In this document: piece by piece, positions 8,131-16,419 of the stretch
Layout of the letters: each line of letters starts with the position of its first letter
Position numbering within the stretch: position 1 is the stretch's first letter
Assembly: GCA_031549965.1 (NCBI GenBank)
Contig: JAVBPB010000013.1
Location: forward strand, 1-27,675
Direction of reading: 5' to 3'
Source of the DNA: JAVBPB01 sp031549965
GTDB taxonomy: Bacteria > Bacillota > Clostridia > Lachnospirales > Lachnospiraceae
DNA length: 27,675 nt
Translations under genes and position numbers: made by a program
The notes under the pieces: generated by a model
The model's database searches: none
What the model saw: only the letters and a program-made list of their open reading frames with translations
Told to the model about the DNA's origin: nothing

Positions 8131-8197
8131 AAAAAAATAAATTATGTAACTACAAGGAACCATAGATCTTAAGAAAAATAAAAACATGGAGTATTTT

Positions 8198-9352
8198 ATG
8201 AATGTATATTTTGATAATTCTGCAACAACGAGGGCATATGATGAAGTAGTGCAGATAATGGTTAAAACTTTACAAAATGATTATGGGAATCCATCTTCAA
8301 TGCATATTAAAGGGCTTATGGCAGAAAATTATATTAAGGATTCAAGGCAGGTTGTTGCTGATAGTTTAAAGGTGCAACCTAAGGAGATTTATTTTACTTC
8401 AGGTGGAACTGAGGCTAATAATATTGCAATTCTTGGTGGAGCTAGGGCGATGAATCGGATTGGGAATCATGTTATAACTACTAAGATTGAACATCCTTCC
8501 GTATATGAGCCAATGAAAGCATTGGAGAAGGAAGGATTTGTAGTAGATTATCTATCAGTAGATAAAAATGGATTAGTGGATTTAGAAGAGTTAGAAAATT
8601 TGGTTAATGAGAATACGGTTTTGGTGTCTACTATGTATGTAAATAATGAAATTGGGGCAGTTCAAGCTGTAGAAGCAATTTCAAAAATTGTTAAAGAGAA
8701 GAATAGAAGGGCATTATATCATGTGGATGGTATACAGGCATATGGAAAATATATCATTCGTCCTAATCAAATGGGAATTGATTTGTTGTCTGTTAGTGGT
8801 CATAAAATTCATGGACCTAAGGGAGTTGGAGCAATTTATATTAAGGATAGAGTTAACGTAAAGCCTATTGTGTTTGGCGGTGGACAAGAAAAAGAAATTC
8901 GTCAGGGAACGGAAAATGTTTCAGGAATTGCAGGATTTGGCATGGCTGCAAAAATAATATATACTCAACTTGCTGATAAGGTTTTAGTATTATATGAGAT
9001 TAGAAAATATTTTATAGATGAAATTATGAAAATTGATGATGTTGTAATAAATGGATTAACTGATGATAGGAATGCTCCTCATATTGTAAGTGTAAGCTTT
9101 ATGGATATTAGAAGTGAGGTGTTATTACATGCATTGGAGGAAAAAGGAGTATATGTATCATCTGGTTCGGCATGTGCTTCAAATAAGCCACAGGTAAGTA
9201 AAACACTAAAGGCTATAGGGGTGGATGATAAATTATTGGATTCTACAATTAGATTTAGTTTTTCTTTTGAAACTACGAAAGAAGAAATTAATTATTGTAT
9301 ACGGGAACTTAAAGAAATTGTACCAAGTTTAAGACGCTTTGTTAGAAAATAA
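8198..9352 (+). CDS. Cysteine desulfurase (NifS/IscS class, NifZ-like partner of ThiI)
   Basis: 384 aa. This PLP enzyme removes sulfur from cysteine and carries it as a persulfide. MNVYFDNSATT is the standard N-terminus. Other marks are the PLP lysine K203 in SGHKIHGPKG, RQGTEN (235-240) and the catalytic Cys326 in SSGSACAS on a short, class I-type loop. The frame is open from an ATG at 8186, but GGAG at 8188-8191 sits six bases before ATG 8198, which I take as the start. thiI follows 18 bases downstream. In Bacillus the equivalent pair (nifZ-thiI) supplies sulfur for 4-thiouridine in tRNA, so this enzyme is probably a dedicated donor to ThiI rather than the general IscS/SufS. Confidence 0.93.
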   Translation: MNVYFDNSATTRAYDEVVQIMVKTLQNDYGNPSSMHIKGLMAENYIKDSRQVVADSLKVQPKEIYFTSGGTEANNIAILGGARAMNRIGNHVITTKIEHPSVYEPMKALEKEGFVVDYLSVDKNGLVDLEELENLVNENTVLVSTMYVNNEIGAVQAVEAISKIVKEKNRRALYHVDGIQAYGKYIIRPNQMGIDLLSVSGHKIHGPKGVGAIYIKDRVNVKPIVFGGGQEKEIRQGTENVSGIAGFGMAAKIIYTQLADKVLVLYEIRKYFIDEIMKIDDVVINGLTDDRNAPHIVSVSFMDIRSEVLLHALEEKGVYVSSGSACASNKPQVSKTLKAIGVDDKLLDSTIRFSFSFETTKEEINYCIRELKEIVPSLRRFVRK

Positions 9353-9370
9353 AAATATGGAGGAATTAAA

Positions 9371-10549
9371 TTGAAATTTGAAGCATTTTTAATTAAATAT
9401 GGTGAGATTGGTATTAAGGGAAAAAATAGGTATATATTTGAAAATGCCTTAATAGATCAGATAAAATATTCTCTAAGAAATCATGGGAGGTTTCACGTAG
9501 TAAGGGAACAAGGGAGAATTGTTGTAAAAGCTTTATCTGATTATGAATATGATGATGTAACTGAGGCATTACAAAGTGTATTTGGAATTGTGTCTATATG
9601 TCCGGTGTTAGTAAAAGAAAATAATGATTGGGATAACTTAACTAAAGCTGTAGGAGAATATATTGAAAGTGTTTATGAGGATAAAAACTTTTCTTTTAAG
9701 GTAGCGGCAAAAAGATCAGATAAATCCTACAAAATGACCTCACCAGAGATAGTAATTGAAATGGGTGCATATATATTAGAACAATTCCCAACTTTAAGTG
9801 TAGATATTCATAATCCACAAGTTTATATAACGGTGGAATTAAGAACTAAAGTATATATATATTCTAAAGTTATAAAAGGTGCAGGTGGTTTACCTGTTGG
9901 TACTAATGGTAAGGCTATGGTCTTATTGTCAGGGGGAATAGACAGTCCTGTGGCAGGATATATGATAGCAAAAAGAGGAGTAGTTCTTGAAGCTGTATAT
10001 TTTCATGCTCCGCCATATACAAGTGAAAGAGCAAAACAAAAAGTTGCTGATTTGGCAAAATTAGTATCAAAATATTCGGGGCCAATTAATCTCCATGTAA
10101 TTAATTTTACCGATATACAATTATATATCTACGAAAAATGTCCTCACGAAGAATTGACAATTATAATGAGAAGATATATGATGAAAATAGCAGAGCGTAT
10201 AGCAGGGGAAAATGGCTGTGAAGCATTAGTTACAGGAGAAAGCATTGGACAAGTAGCAAGTCAGACCATGCAAGGATTAGCAGCAACAAATGAAGTATGT
10301 ACAAAACCTGTATTTAGACCTTTAATAGGATTTGATAAACAAGAAATAATTGACATTGCAAATAAAATAAATACATTTGAAACCTCCATTTTGCCATATG
10401 AAGATTGTTGTACTATATTTGTAGCAAAACATCCTGTTACAAAGCCAAATATCAAAAAAATAAAATTATCGGAAAAAAATCTTAGTGAAAAAATAGATGA
10501 ATTAGTTGAAAAAGCTTTTGAAACTAAAGAACTTATAAGAATTGAATAG
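9371..10549 (+). CDS. thiI: tRNA 4-thiouridine synthetase ThiI
   Basis: 392 aa. ThiI adenylates U8 of tRNA and replaces its oxygen with sulfur, giving s4U, a near-UV sensor; in some bacteria it also serves thiamine thiazole synthesis. The order is an N-terminal ferredoxin-like part, a THUMP domain (about 60-166) and the PP-loop ATP-pyrophosphatase domain with SGGIDSPVAGYM (187-198). Cys346/Cys347 (PYEDCCTIF) correspond in position to the conserved E. coli Cys344 region. There is no C-terminal rhodanese domain, as is usual in Gram-positives, so sulfur must come directly from a desulfurase, presumably the gene just upstream. The start is TTG 9371 after GGAGG. Confidence 0.95.
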   Translation: MKFEAFLIKYGEIGIKGKNRYIFENALIDQIKYSLRNHGRFHVVREQGRIVVKALSDYEYDDVTEALQSVFGIVSICPVLVKENNDWDNLTKAVGEYIESVYEDKNFSFKVAAKRSDKSYKMTSPEIVIEMGAYILEQFPTLSVDIHNPQVYITVELRTKVYIYSKVIKGAGGLPVGTNGKAMVLLSGGIDSPVAGYMIAKRGVVLEAVYFHAPPYTSERAKQKVADLAKLVSKYSGPINLHVINFTDIQLYIYEKCPHEELTIIMRRYMMKIAERIAGENGCEALVTGESIGQVASQTMQGLAATNEVCTKPVFRPLIGFDKQEIIDIANKINTFETSILPYEDCCTIFVAKHPVTKPNIKKIKLSEKNLSEKIDELVEKAFETKELIRIE

Positions 10550-10557
10550 AATAACTT

Positions 10558-10590
10558 ATCTAGTAGTAAGATTCTTACTACTAGATTTTA
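10558..10590 (+). terminator. Terminator between the convergent thiI and HPr-like genes
   Basis: A 13-bp perfect stem, ATCTAGTAGTAAG (10558-10570) with CTTACTACTAGAT (10574-10586), with a three-base loop and a short T run. It lies between converging genes and may work in both directions. Confidence 0.75.
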
Positions 10591-10606
10591 CGTATAAATA
10601 ATATGA

Positions 10607-10840
10607 TTATTCAACGATGTAAGGTGCTAATGCTGCTATTATGTCGTCAACTTTTTCTCCGCTATGAACATTCAAATCAATAGGTTTTGAAAGATCTAAG
10701 CTAAAGATACCCATAATTGATTTTGCATCAATCACATATCTTCCAGATACTAAATCAAAATCTGTTTCAAATTTGCTGATTTCATTTACAAAAGCTTTTA
10801 CCTTATCAATTGAATTTAAAGATATTTTAACTGTTTTCAT
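10607..10840 (-). CDS. HPr-fold protein lacking the catalytic histidine (Crh-like)
   Basis: 77 aa, slightly shorter than HPr (about 87). HPr proteins carry phosphate between enzyme I and sugar permeases through His15, and HPr kinase phosphorylates Ser46. Here the region that should read GIHARPA is replaced by SIDKVKAF, with no histidine and a shorter loop. The second site, KSIMGIFSLDL (Ser41), is very well kept and matches the Ser46 motif KSIMGVMSL. This is the pattern of Crh: no phosphotransfer, but a possible partner of CcpA or another regulator. It is a single gene with its own promoter (10898-10870), AAAGGAGGA before the ATG, and a terminator shared with thiI. The HPr relationship is clear; the role is inferred. 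Confidence 0.8.
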   Translation of the reverse strand: MKTVKISLNSIDKVKAFVNEISKFETDFDLVSGRYVIDAKSIMGIFSLDLSKPIDLNVHSGEKVDDIIAALAPYIVE

Positions 10841-10869
10841 TTTCAGTCCTCCTTTATTAGTATATGTAT

Positions 10870-10898
10870 ATAGTACATTTTAGTGGAAAAAAAGTCAA
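10870..10898 (-). promoter_or_regulatory. Promoter of the HPr-like gene
   Basis: On the minus strand, TTGACT (10898-10893) and TACTAT (10875-10870) are spaced by 17 bases. They lie about 30 bases upstream of the gene. Confidence 0.65.
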
Positions 10899-11040
10899 TA
10901 TACAAAGTAAATAAAAAATAACCTATAATAAAAGTCATATTGTACTAAACAAGCTATAAAAATTTGAGTATAATATTTTTTTATGTTTTAAATGACGGGA
11001 ATTATAATTTTGGAATTTTTTGGGTGATATATAATGATGT

Positions 11041-11216
11041 TTTTCCCTTATAGACTGTCTACGCCCCAAGATGTGAAACATCTGACTTTGAAAAGACAGA
11101 AAGTTGAAAACATTCCAATTGGCCTATGAAAAGACCATAGCAATAATCAGGTGAAATGCTAAAATAGTCGGCAAAATTCCAGATATAAATTCTATCTAAA
11201 AGCCACTAAGGCAAAA
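11041..11216 (+). repeat. Type-A repeat, degenerate copy A2
   Basis: It shares with copy A3 the blocks CCCCAAGATGTGAA (11064-11077), CTTTGAAAAGACAGAA (11086-11101), AAACATTCCAAT (11108-11119), GGCCTATGAAAA and ACCATAG (11134-11140). The right arm has diverged so the long outer helix is lost; only AAGGCAAAAG near 11209-11218 recalls the end sequence. The inner stem is kept, with ATTG..CTATG pairing with CATAGCAAT. It sits between the divergent HPr-like gene and mtaB. The rest of the gap (10899-11040) shows nothing recognisable. Confidence 0.7.
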
Positions 11217-11242
11217 GACAAATAGACAAGAAAGGAAAATCA

Positions 11243-12604
11243 ATGAATAACAATAAAACAGTAGCATTCTTAACACTAGGTTGTAAAGTAAACAGTTATG
11301 AAACAGAAGCCATCAAGCAAATGTTTATAGATGAAGGATATAACGTTGTAAATTTTAATGAAAAAGCAGACATTTATATTGTAAATACATGTACAGTTAC
11401 AAATATTGCAGACCGCAAGTCAAGACAAATGCTTCATAGAGCAAAAAAAATATCAGAAAATTCAATTGTAGTTGCAGTTGGTTGCTATGTTCAGGCGGCA
11501 AAGGATATTTTAGACAAGGATGACAAAATTGATATAGTAATAGGCAATAATAAGAAAAAAGATATAGTAAACATTATTAATGAATATAATATGGATAAGA
11601 AAAGAAAAAATGTAATATTAGATATTGATAATGAACATGAATATGAATCTTTGGCGATAGATAATATGTCAGAAAAAACAAGGGCATATATAAAAATTCA
11701 AGATGGATGTAATCAATTTTGCTCATATTGCATTATACCTTATGCAAGAGGACGCTCAAGAAGCAGAGAAGCGGCTGATATTTATTCTGAAATAGAAAGG
11801 CTTGTCGAAAAAGGTTATAAAGAGGTGGTTTTAACTGGAATACATCTTTCATCATACGGACTTGATTTAGATAGCAAAATATCATATAACAAAGAACTCA
11901 ATCCGGGTAAGCATTTATTGGAACTAATAGATGGAATATCAAAATATAAAGAGATTAAAAGAATAAGGCTTGGTTCACTTGAACCTAGAATTATCACTGA
12001 AGAATTCGTTAAAAGACTTGTAGAAAATGAAAAAGTATGTCCCCATTTCCATCTTTCATTGCAAAGCGGATGCGATCAAACTCTTACAAGAATGAATAGA
12101 CAATATACTTCCAGGGAATACTTAAGTAAATGTGAGCTAATTAGAAAACATTTTATTAATCCCTCAATAACAACTGATATTATAGTGGGATTTCCAGGTG
12201 AAACCGATGAGGAATTTGATCAAACCTATGAATTCATTAAAAAAATTAATTTTTATGAAACACATATATTTCAATATTCAAAAAGAGAAAATACAAAAGC
12301 AGCCACAATGGAAAATCAAATTAGCAAAAATACAATGAATGTACGGAGCAAAAAATTGATGGAATTGAATACTATTCAAAGAGATAATTTTTTACTTAAT
12401 TTCACAGAAAGTAATATACAAGAAATATTATTGGAAGAATCAATTATAATAGATGGTAAAGAATATTGGATAGGGCATAATGAAAGATATATTAAATTCG
12501 CTGTGAAATCAGAAAATTTAAATTGTAATAAAATTGTTTTAGTCAAGAACATTAAAAAACTCACAGATGAAATTCTTGTAGGGGAAATAGTAAATAATGA
12601 TTGA
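11243..12604 (+). CDS. mtaB: tRNA t6A37 methylthiotransferase MtaB
   Basis: 453 aa. This radical-SAM enzyme adds a methylthio group to t6A37, giving ms2t6A in tRNAs that read ANN codons. The N-terminal UPF0004 domain has its three cluster cysteines C14 (LGCKVNSYE), C50 (NTCTVTN) and C81 (GCYVQ). The radical-SAM domain has C156-x3-C160-x2-C163 (GCNQFCSYC). The C-terminus forms a TRAM-like domain (about 390-453). NTCTVTNIADRKSRQML separates MtaB from MiaB and RimO. AAAGGA lies upstream of ATG 11243. In Bacillus this gene (yqeV) directly follows rsmE (yqeU); here about 4.3 kb of other material separates them. Confidence 0.95.
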   Translation: MNNNKTVAFLTLGCKVNSYETEAIKQMFIDEGYNVVNFNEKADIYIVNTCTVTNIADRKSRQMLHRAKKISENSIVVAVGCYVQAAKDILDKDDKIDIVIGNNKKKDIVNIINEYNMDKKRKNVILDIDNEHEYESLAIDNMSEKTRAYIKIQDGCNQFCSYCIIPYARGRSRSREAADIYSEIERLVEKGYKEVVLTGIHLSSYGLDLDSKISYNKELNPGKHLLELIDGISKYKEIKRIRLGSLEPRIITEEFVKRLVENEKVCPHFHLSLQSGCDQTLTRMNRQYTSREYLSKCELIRKHFINPSITTDIIVGFPGETDEEFDQTYEFIKKINFYETHIFQYSKRENTKAATMENQISKNTMNVRSKKLMELNTIQRDNFLLNFTESNIQEILLEESIIIDGKEYWIGHNERYIKFAVKSENLNCNKIVLVKNIKKLTDEILVGEIVNND

Positions 12605-12667
12605 ATTTTTTGGCAATTTGTATTAATATATAAATATAATAACTTAAGAGGACGTGAGAATATAGGT

Positions 12668-12928
12668 ATGCAGGATATGGGAAATACACAATACTTCAAG
12701 GTTCCAAAAGAACCAGACTTAATAGTTAGCGATGTAATAGAACGAGTTTATGAAGCACTTGCTGAAAAAGGATATAATCCGGTTAATCAAATTGTAGGTT
12801 ATGTTATGTCAGGAGATCCTACATATATAACTAGTTTTAATAATGCAAGAAGCCTCATTATGAAAGTAGAAAGAGATGAGATTTTAGAAGAATTATTAAG
12901 AGATTACATTGAAAGACATTTTAAATAA
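12668..12928 (+). CDS. IreB-family regulatory phosphoprotein (UPF0297)
   Basis: 86 aa. Members such as Enterococcus IreB and Bacillus YrzL are small proteins; IreB is phosphorylated by the PASTA kinase IreK and affects cell-wall stress resistance. The family block LAEKGYNPVNQIVGYVMSGDPTYITSFNNARSLIMKVERDEI-EELLRDYI is complete. Two in-frame ATGs exist (12668 and 12677). A GAGG lies rather far upstream and TAGG very close, so the exact start is uncertain. The gene is followed by ruvX and a DUF1292 gene, the same trio as yrzL-yrrK-yrzB in Bacillus, and is probably cotranscribed with them. Confidence 0.92.
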   Translation: MQDMGNTQYFKVPKEPDLIVSDVIERVYEALAEKGYNPVNQIVGYVMSGDPTYITSFNNARSLIMKVERDEILEELLRDYIERHFK

Positions 12929-12958
12929 TTACATAATTTAAGACTATGGAGGAATTCA

Positions 12959-13390
12959 ATGAGAATAATGGGCTTAGATTATGGTGCATTTACAGTGGGT
13001 GTATCTATAAGTGATCCTTTAGAATTGACAGCACAAGGAATTGAGATTATCAGGCGAAAACATGAGAATAAACTTCGCCAAACTTTAGCTAGATTAGAAG
13101 AACTTATTAAAGAATATGAAATAGGATTAATTGTTTTGGGGTATCCTAAAAATATGAATAATACTATAGGTGAAAGAGCAAATAAAAGCGAAGAGTTTGG
13201 TGAAATGTTAAAAAAGCGAACAGGGCTTATGGTAATATTATGGGACGAAAGACTAACGACAGTATCTGCTTTAAACACGCTTATTGAAGGTGATGTTAGG
13301 AGAGAAGATAGGGCTGAGTTTGTGGATAAGGTAGCTGCTGTATTAATATTGCAAGGATATTTAGATTATAAAAAGAATAATATTTTATAA
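12959..13390 (+). CDS. ruvX: RuvX/YqgF-family nuclease (putative Holliday junction resolvase)
   Basis: 143 aa, full length. It has an RNase H-like fold: LDYGAFTVGVSISD at the N-terminus (family form is DYG-k-iGVAvSD), VLGYPKNMNNTIGERA in the middle, and DERLTTVSA near residue 98 holding the second acidic site. The family is linked to 16S rRNA 5'-end maturation and also proposed as a resolvase; these roles are not separable from the sequence. ATGGAGGAATTCA precedes ATG 12959. It is the middle gene of the ireB-ruvX-DUF1292 set. Unusually, K-R of the first motif is replaced by AFTV. Confidence 0.92.
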   Translation: MRIMGLDYGAFTVGVSISDPLELTAQGIEIIRRKHENKLRQTLARLEELIKEYEIGLIVLGYPKNMNNTIGERANKSEEFGEMLKKRTGLMVILWDERLTTVSALNTLIEGDVRREDRAEFVDKVAAVLILQGYLDYKKNNIL

Positions 13391-13431
13391 ATATACAGCT
13401 ATAAAAGTAATGAACGAAGGAGATAACTTTA

Positions 13432-13704
13432 ATGGATTCCAAACAAGAAAAGGTATCATTTACTTTTACAGATACTAATGAAAACACAGAATTTTATGTA
13501 ATAGAACAGACAAAGCTAAATGGTGTGAATTATTTGCTAGTTACAGAATCAAATGAGGAAGAAGCAGAGGCATTTATACTAAAACAAGTAACCCCAGAAG
13601 AGGAAGAAAATGTTATATACAATGTAGTGGAAGATGATTTAGAATTAGAAAATATAGCTAAAATATTTGGAGAACTATTAGAAGATATTGATATAGAACT
13701 ATAA
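13432..13704 (+). CDS. DUF1292 family protein (YrzB-like)
   Basis: 90 aa and very acidic (long runs of E and D). The family pattern is present: FTFTDTNENTEFYVIEQTKLNGVNYLLVTE followed by EEAFILK and a C-terminal acidic tail. Function is unknown. AAGGAGATAACTTT lies directly before the ATG. The product follows ruvX, as in many Firmicutes, which supports the assignment even though the protein is short. Confidence 0.88.
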   Translation: MDSKQEKVSFTFTDTNENTEFYVIEQTKLNGVNYLLVTESNEEEAEAFILKQVTPEEEENVIYNVVEDDLELENIAKIFGELLEDIDIEL

Positions 13705-13743
13705 AGTTAAAGTGCAGAATTATTAGAAATTATACAAACTGAA

Positions 13744-13786
13744 GAAATTAATTAATTTCCTGGGTATAGCTTTATTAAGTTATGCC
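13744..13786. promoter_or_regulatory. Two adjacent palindromes upstream of fur
   Basis: A perfect 16-base palindrome GAAATTAATTAATTTC (13744-13759) is followed by a hairpin, GGTATAGCTT (13763-13772) with AAGTTATGCC (13777-13786), with two G-U pairs and a four-base loop. They may form a weak terminator after the DUF1292 gene or an operator for fur. Neither matches the Fur box consensus well. Confidence 0.35.
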
Positions 13787-13830
13787 TTGGTGCTAGGTTT
13801 GCAATTAAAATATTAAAAGAGGGTGATAAT

Positions 13831-14277
13831 TTGCCTAAAGTGAAAGATAAATTTAGAGAACTGCTAAAAAATAATGGCTTAAAAGTGACTTCCCAGCGAG
13901 TTGCAATATTAGAAGCACTTGAAAGCAGACCTGATACTCATTTAACAGCAGAAGAAATATTTGAATATGTTAAGGCATCACACCCTGAAATTGGATTGGC
14001 AACCGTATATAGAACAATACAGGTTCTATCAGAGCTTAATCTTATTGATAAACTTAATTTAGATGATGGATACACTCGTTATGAAATTGGAAAAGATGAA
14101 TCGGAACATCATCATCATCATTTAATATGCACAAAATGTGGTGTAGTATTAAAGTTTGAAGATGATTTACTTGAGAATTTGGAACAAAGGATAAAAGAAA
14201 CCATGGATTTTGAAATAGTTAATCATGAGGTAAAGTTATTTGGATGTTGCTCGAATTGTAAATCAAATGAAAATTAG
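13831..14277 (+). CDS. fur: Fur-family metal-dependent transcription repressor
   Basis: 148 aa. Fur proteins repress iron (or zinc or peroxide) genes when the metal is bound. The winged-helix domain shows VTSQRVAILEAL and the recognition part GLATVYRTIQVLSELNLI. The metal region has a run of five histidines (93-97), C100-x2-C103 and C140-x2-C143, a structural zinc site. Residue 85 is Glu (RYEIG), as in Fur, rather than the Asp used by PerR, so Fur is more likely, although PerR or Zur cannot be excluded. Translation starts at TTG 13831 after AGAGGGTGAT. The palindromes just upstream may allow autoregulation. Confidence 0.88.
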   Translation: MPKVKDKFRELLKNNGLKVTSQRVAILEALESRPDTHLTAEEIFEYVKASHPEIGLATVYRTIQVLSELNLIDKLNLDDGYTRYEIGKDESEHHHHHLICTKCGVVLKFEDDLLENLEQRIKETMDFEIVNHEVKLFGCCSNCKSNEN

Positions 14278-14367
14278 TATTTTGTTAATAGAACATATAA
14301 TCTAGTAATAATGCACTGATACATAAACTTGAATTTAATTCAAGAAATAAAATGGAGGTGCAATTTA

Positions 14368-16032
14368 TTGAAAAATGAAAAGAACTCACGAGTGAAAATA
14401 ATACCACTTGGGGGATTAGAACAAATTGGAATGAACATTACAGCATTTGAATATGAGGACAGCATAATAGTAGTAGACTGCGGTCTTTCTTTTCCGGAAG
14501 ATGAAATGCTTGGTATTGATTTGGTAATACCAGATGTCACATATCTTAAAGAAAATGCTTCAAAAGTCAAAGGAGTAGTAATTACTCATGCACATGAAGA
14601 TCATATTGGCGGTTTACCATATGTACTAAAAGAAATTAATATGCCTATATATGCTACTAAATTAACAGTAGGAATCATTGAAAACAAACTAAGAGAGCAT
14701 AATCTTTTAAAAACTACTAAAAGAAAAATAATTAAACATGGGCAATCAATTAATCTTGGATGTTTTAGAATTGAATTTATAAGAATTAATCATAGTATAG
14801 CAGATGCAACTGCACTTGCAATTTTTTCACCGGCTGGAATTATTGTGCATACCGGCGACTTTAAAGTTGATTATACACCAGTATTTGGAGATGTTATTGA
14901 TTTACAAAGATTTGGAGAACTAGGGAAAAAAGGAGTTTTAGCTCTTTTATGTGATAGTACTAATGTGGAGAGGCCAGGCTTTACAATGTCCGAACGGACT
15001 GTAGGAAAGTCTTTTGATAATATATTTTCTGAAAACAAAAACAGCAGAATTATTGTTGCAACCTTTGCTTCTAATGTAGACAGGGTACAGCAGATTATTA
15101 ATTCAGCACATAAGTATGATAGAAAAGTAGTAATTGAGGGAAGAAGCATGGTAAATATTATAACGACAGCTTCAGAACTTGGCTACATTACAATACCTGA
15201 AAATACTCTTATTGAAATAGAGCAAATGAAAAATTATACTGACGACAGATTAGTATTAATAACTACAGGAAGTCAGGGAGAGGCTATGGCAGCCCTTTCA
15301 AGAATGGCGGCTTCAATTCACAGAAAAATATCAATAAAACCAGGCGATACAGTGATTTTTAGTTCTACACCTATACCTGGTAATGAAAAAGCAGTATCAA
15401 AAGTAATCAACGAACTGGCAATGAAGGGAGCAAAGGTTATCTTTCAAGACACCCATGTATCTGGTCATGCCTGCCAGGAAGAAATTAAACTCATTTATGC
15501 CCTTACAAAACCAAAATACTCTGTACCAGTTCACGGTGAATACAGACATTTAATAAAACATGCTGAATTAGCACAAAGCATGGGTATAGATAAAGATAAT
15601 ATATTTGTAATGTCTTCAGGTGAAGTATTAGAACTTTCAGAAGACTTCGGTAAAGTTACAGGCAGGGTACATGCTCAGGGAATCTTAGTAGATGGTCTTG
15701 GGGTTGGTGATGTTGGCAATATTGTTTTAAGGGATCGTCAACACCTGTCAGAAAATGGTTTATTAGTTGTAGTTATAACATTAGAAAAATTCAGCAATCA
15801 ATTAATTGCCGGACCAGATATTGTATCCAGAGGATTTGTATACGTAAGAGAATCAGAAACTTTAATGGATGATGTAAGAAATGTTGTAAATAATTCTTTA
15901 GACAATTGCTTAAACCGAAATGTTACAGATTGGGGAAAAATTAAAAATGAAATAAAAGATTCTTTAGGAGAATTTTTATGGAAACAAACCAAGAGAAATC
16001 CAATGATTTTACCAATTATTGTAGAAGTCTAA
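14368..16032 (+). CDS. rnjA: Ribonuclease J
   Basis: 554 aa from TTG 14368, close to the ~555 aa norm. RNase J is a metallo-beta-lactamase/beta-CASP enzyme with 5'-to-3' exonuclease and endonuclease action in mRNA decay and 16S maturation. The metal motif HAHEDHIGG is at 74-82; further metal ligands appear in INHSIADATALAI and HTGDFKVD, and the beta-CASP block in VIFSSTPIPGNE and HVSGHACQEE. PVHGEYRHL and the C-terminal domain complete it. The frame extends upstream to 14329, but TGGAGGTG at 14353-14360 lies seven bases before TTG 14368, and the homologous region begins at VKIIPLGGLEQIG. It lies between fur and a YlbF-like gene. Confidence 0.96.
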   Translation: MKNEKNSRVKIIPLGGLEQIGMNITAFEYEDSIIVVDCGLSFPEDEMLGIDLVIPDVTYLKENASKVKGVVITHAHEDHIGGLPYVLKEINMPIYATKLTVGIIENKLREHNLLKTTKRKIIKHGQSINLGCFRIEFIRINHSIADATALAIFSPAGIIVHTGDFKVDYTPVFGDVIDLQRFGELGKKGVLALLCDSTNVERPGFTMSERTVGKSFDNIFSENKNSRIIVATFASNVDRVQQIINSAHKYDRKVVIEGRSMVNIITTASELGYITIPENTLIEIEQMKNYTDDRLVLITTGSQGEAMAALSRMAASIHRKISIKPGDTVIFSSTPIPGNEKAVSKVINELAMKGAKVIFQDTHVSGHACQEEIKLIYALTKPKYSVPVHGEYRHLIKHAELAQSMGIDKDNIFVMSSGEVLELSEDFGKVTGRVHAQGILVDGLGVGDVGNIVLRDRQHLSENGLLVVVITLEKFSNQLIAGPDIVSRGFVYVRESETLMDDVRNVVNNSLDNCLNRNVTDWGKIKNEIKDSLGEFLWKQTKRNPMILPIIVEV

Positions 16033-16059
16033 AAAAAATTTACACGGAGGTGACAACTT

Positions 16060-16398
16060 ATGAAAAATATTGAATACCAAACGATGATGATTGTAAGAGA
16101 GATAAAAAAAAGTAATGAATATAATCAATATCATAGGTTGAAATCAAAACTATCCAAAGATCCTGATTTATATAAGAAGATGAATGAATTTAGAAAACGA
16201 AGTTTAGAGTTTCAACTAAGAAGCGATGGAGAACCTTATGAGGAATCAATTTCATTAAGAACTGAATTTGAAAATATACTAAGCAATCCAATAGTAAATG
16301 AATTTATGGTTTCAGAGCAAAGATTATGTAATATGATGAGAAACATTAATAACAGTTTAGTTAAAGCTATTGACATGGATGTAGAGTTTTTAAATTAA
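16060..16398 (+). CDS. YlbF/YmcA-family protein
   Basis: 112 aa, predicted to be almost entirely helical. Bacillus YlbF and YmcA are subunits of the Y-complex that steers RNase Y-dependent mRNA maturation and affects competence, sporulation and biofilms. The family pattern of alternating charged helices with the block LSKDPDLYKKMNEFRKRSLEFQ and NPIVNEFMVSEQRLCNMMRNINNSL is clear. ACGGAGGTGACAACTT precedes the ATG. Its position right after RNase J fits an RNA-decay role, but that role is inferred from relatives. Confidence 0.85.
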   Translation: MKNIEYQTMMIVREIKKSNEYNQYHRLKSKLSKDPDLYKKMNEFRKRSLEFQLRSDGEPYEESISLRTEFENILSNPIVNEFMVSEQRLCNMMRNINNSLVKAIDMDVEFLN

Positions 16399-16419
16399 CG
16401 ATAAGATGGAGACATGACT

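Noticed and set aside
7332..8180. Possible small genes or a CRISPR-like array in the long gene-free spacer
   Set aside because: All repeats here are arms of two large palindromes; there are no regularly spaced direct repeats and no frame with a ribosome binding site.
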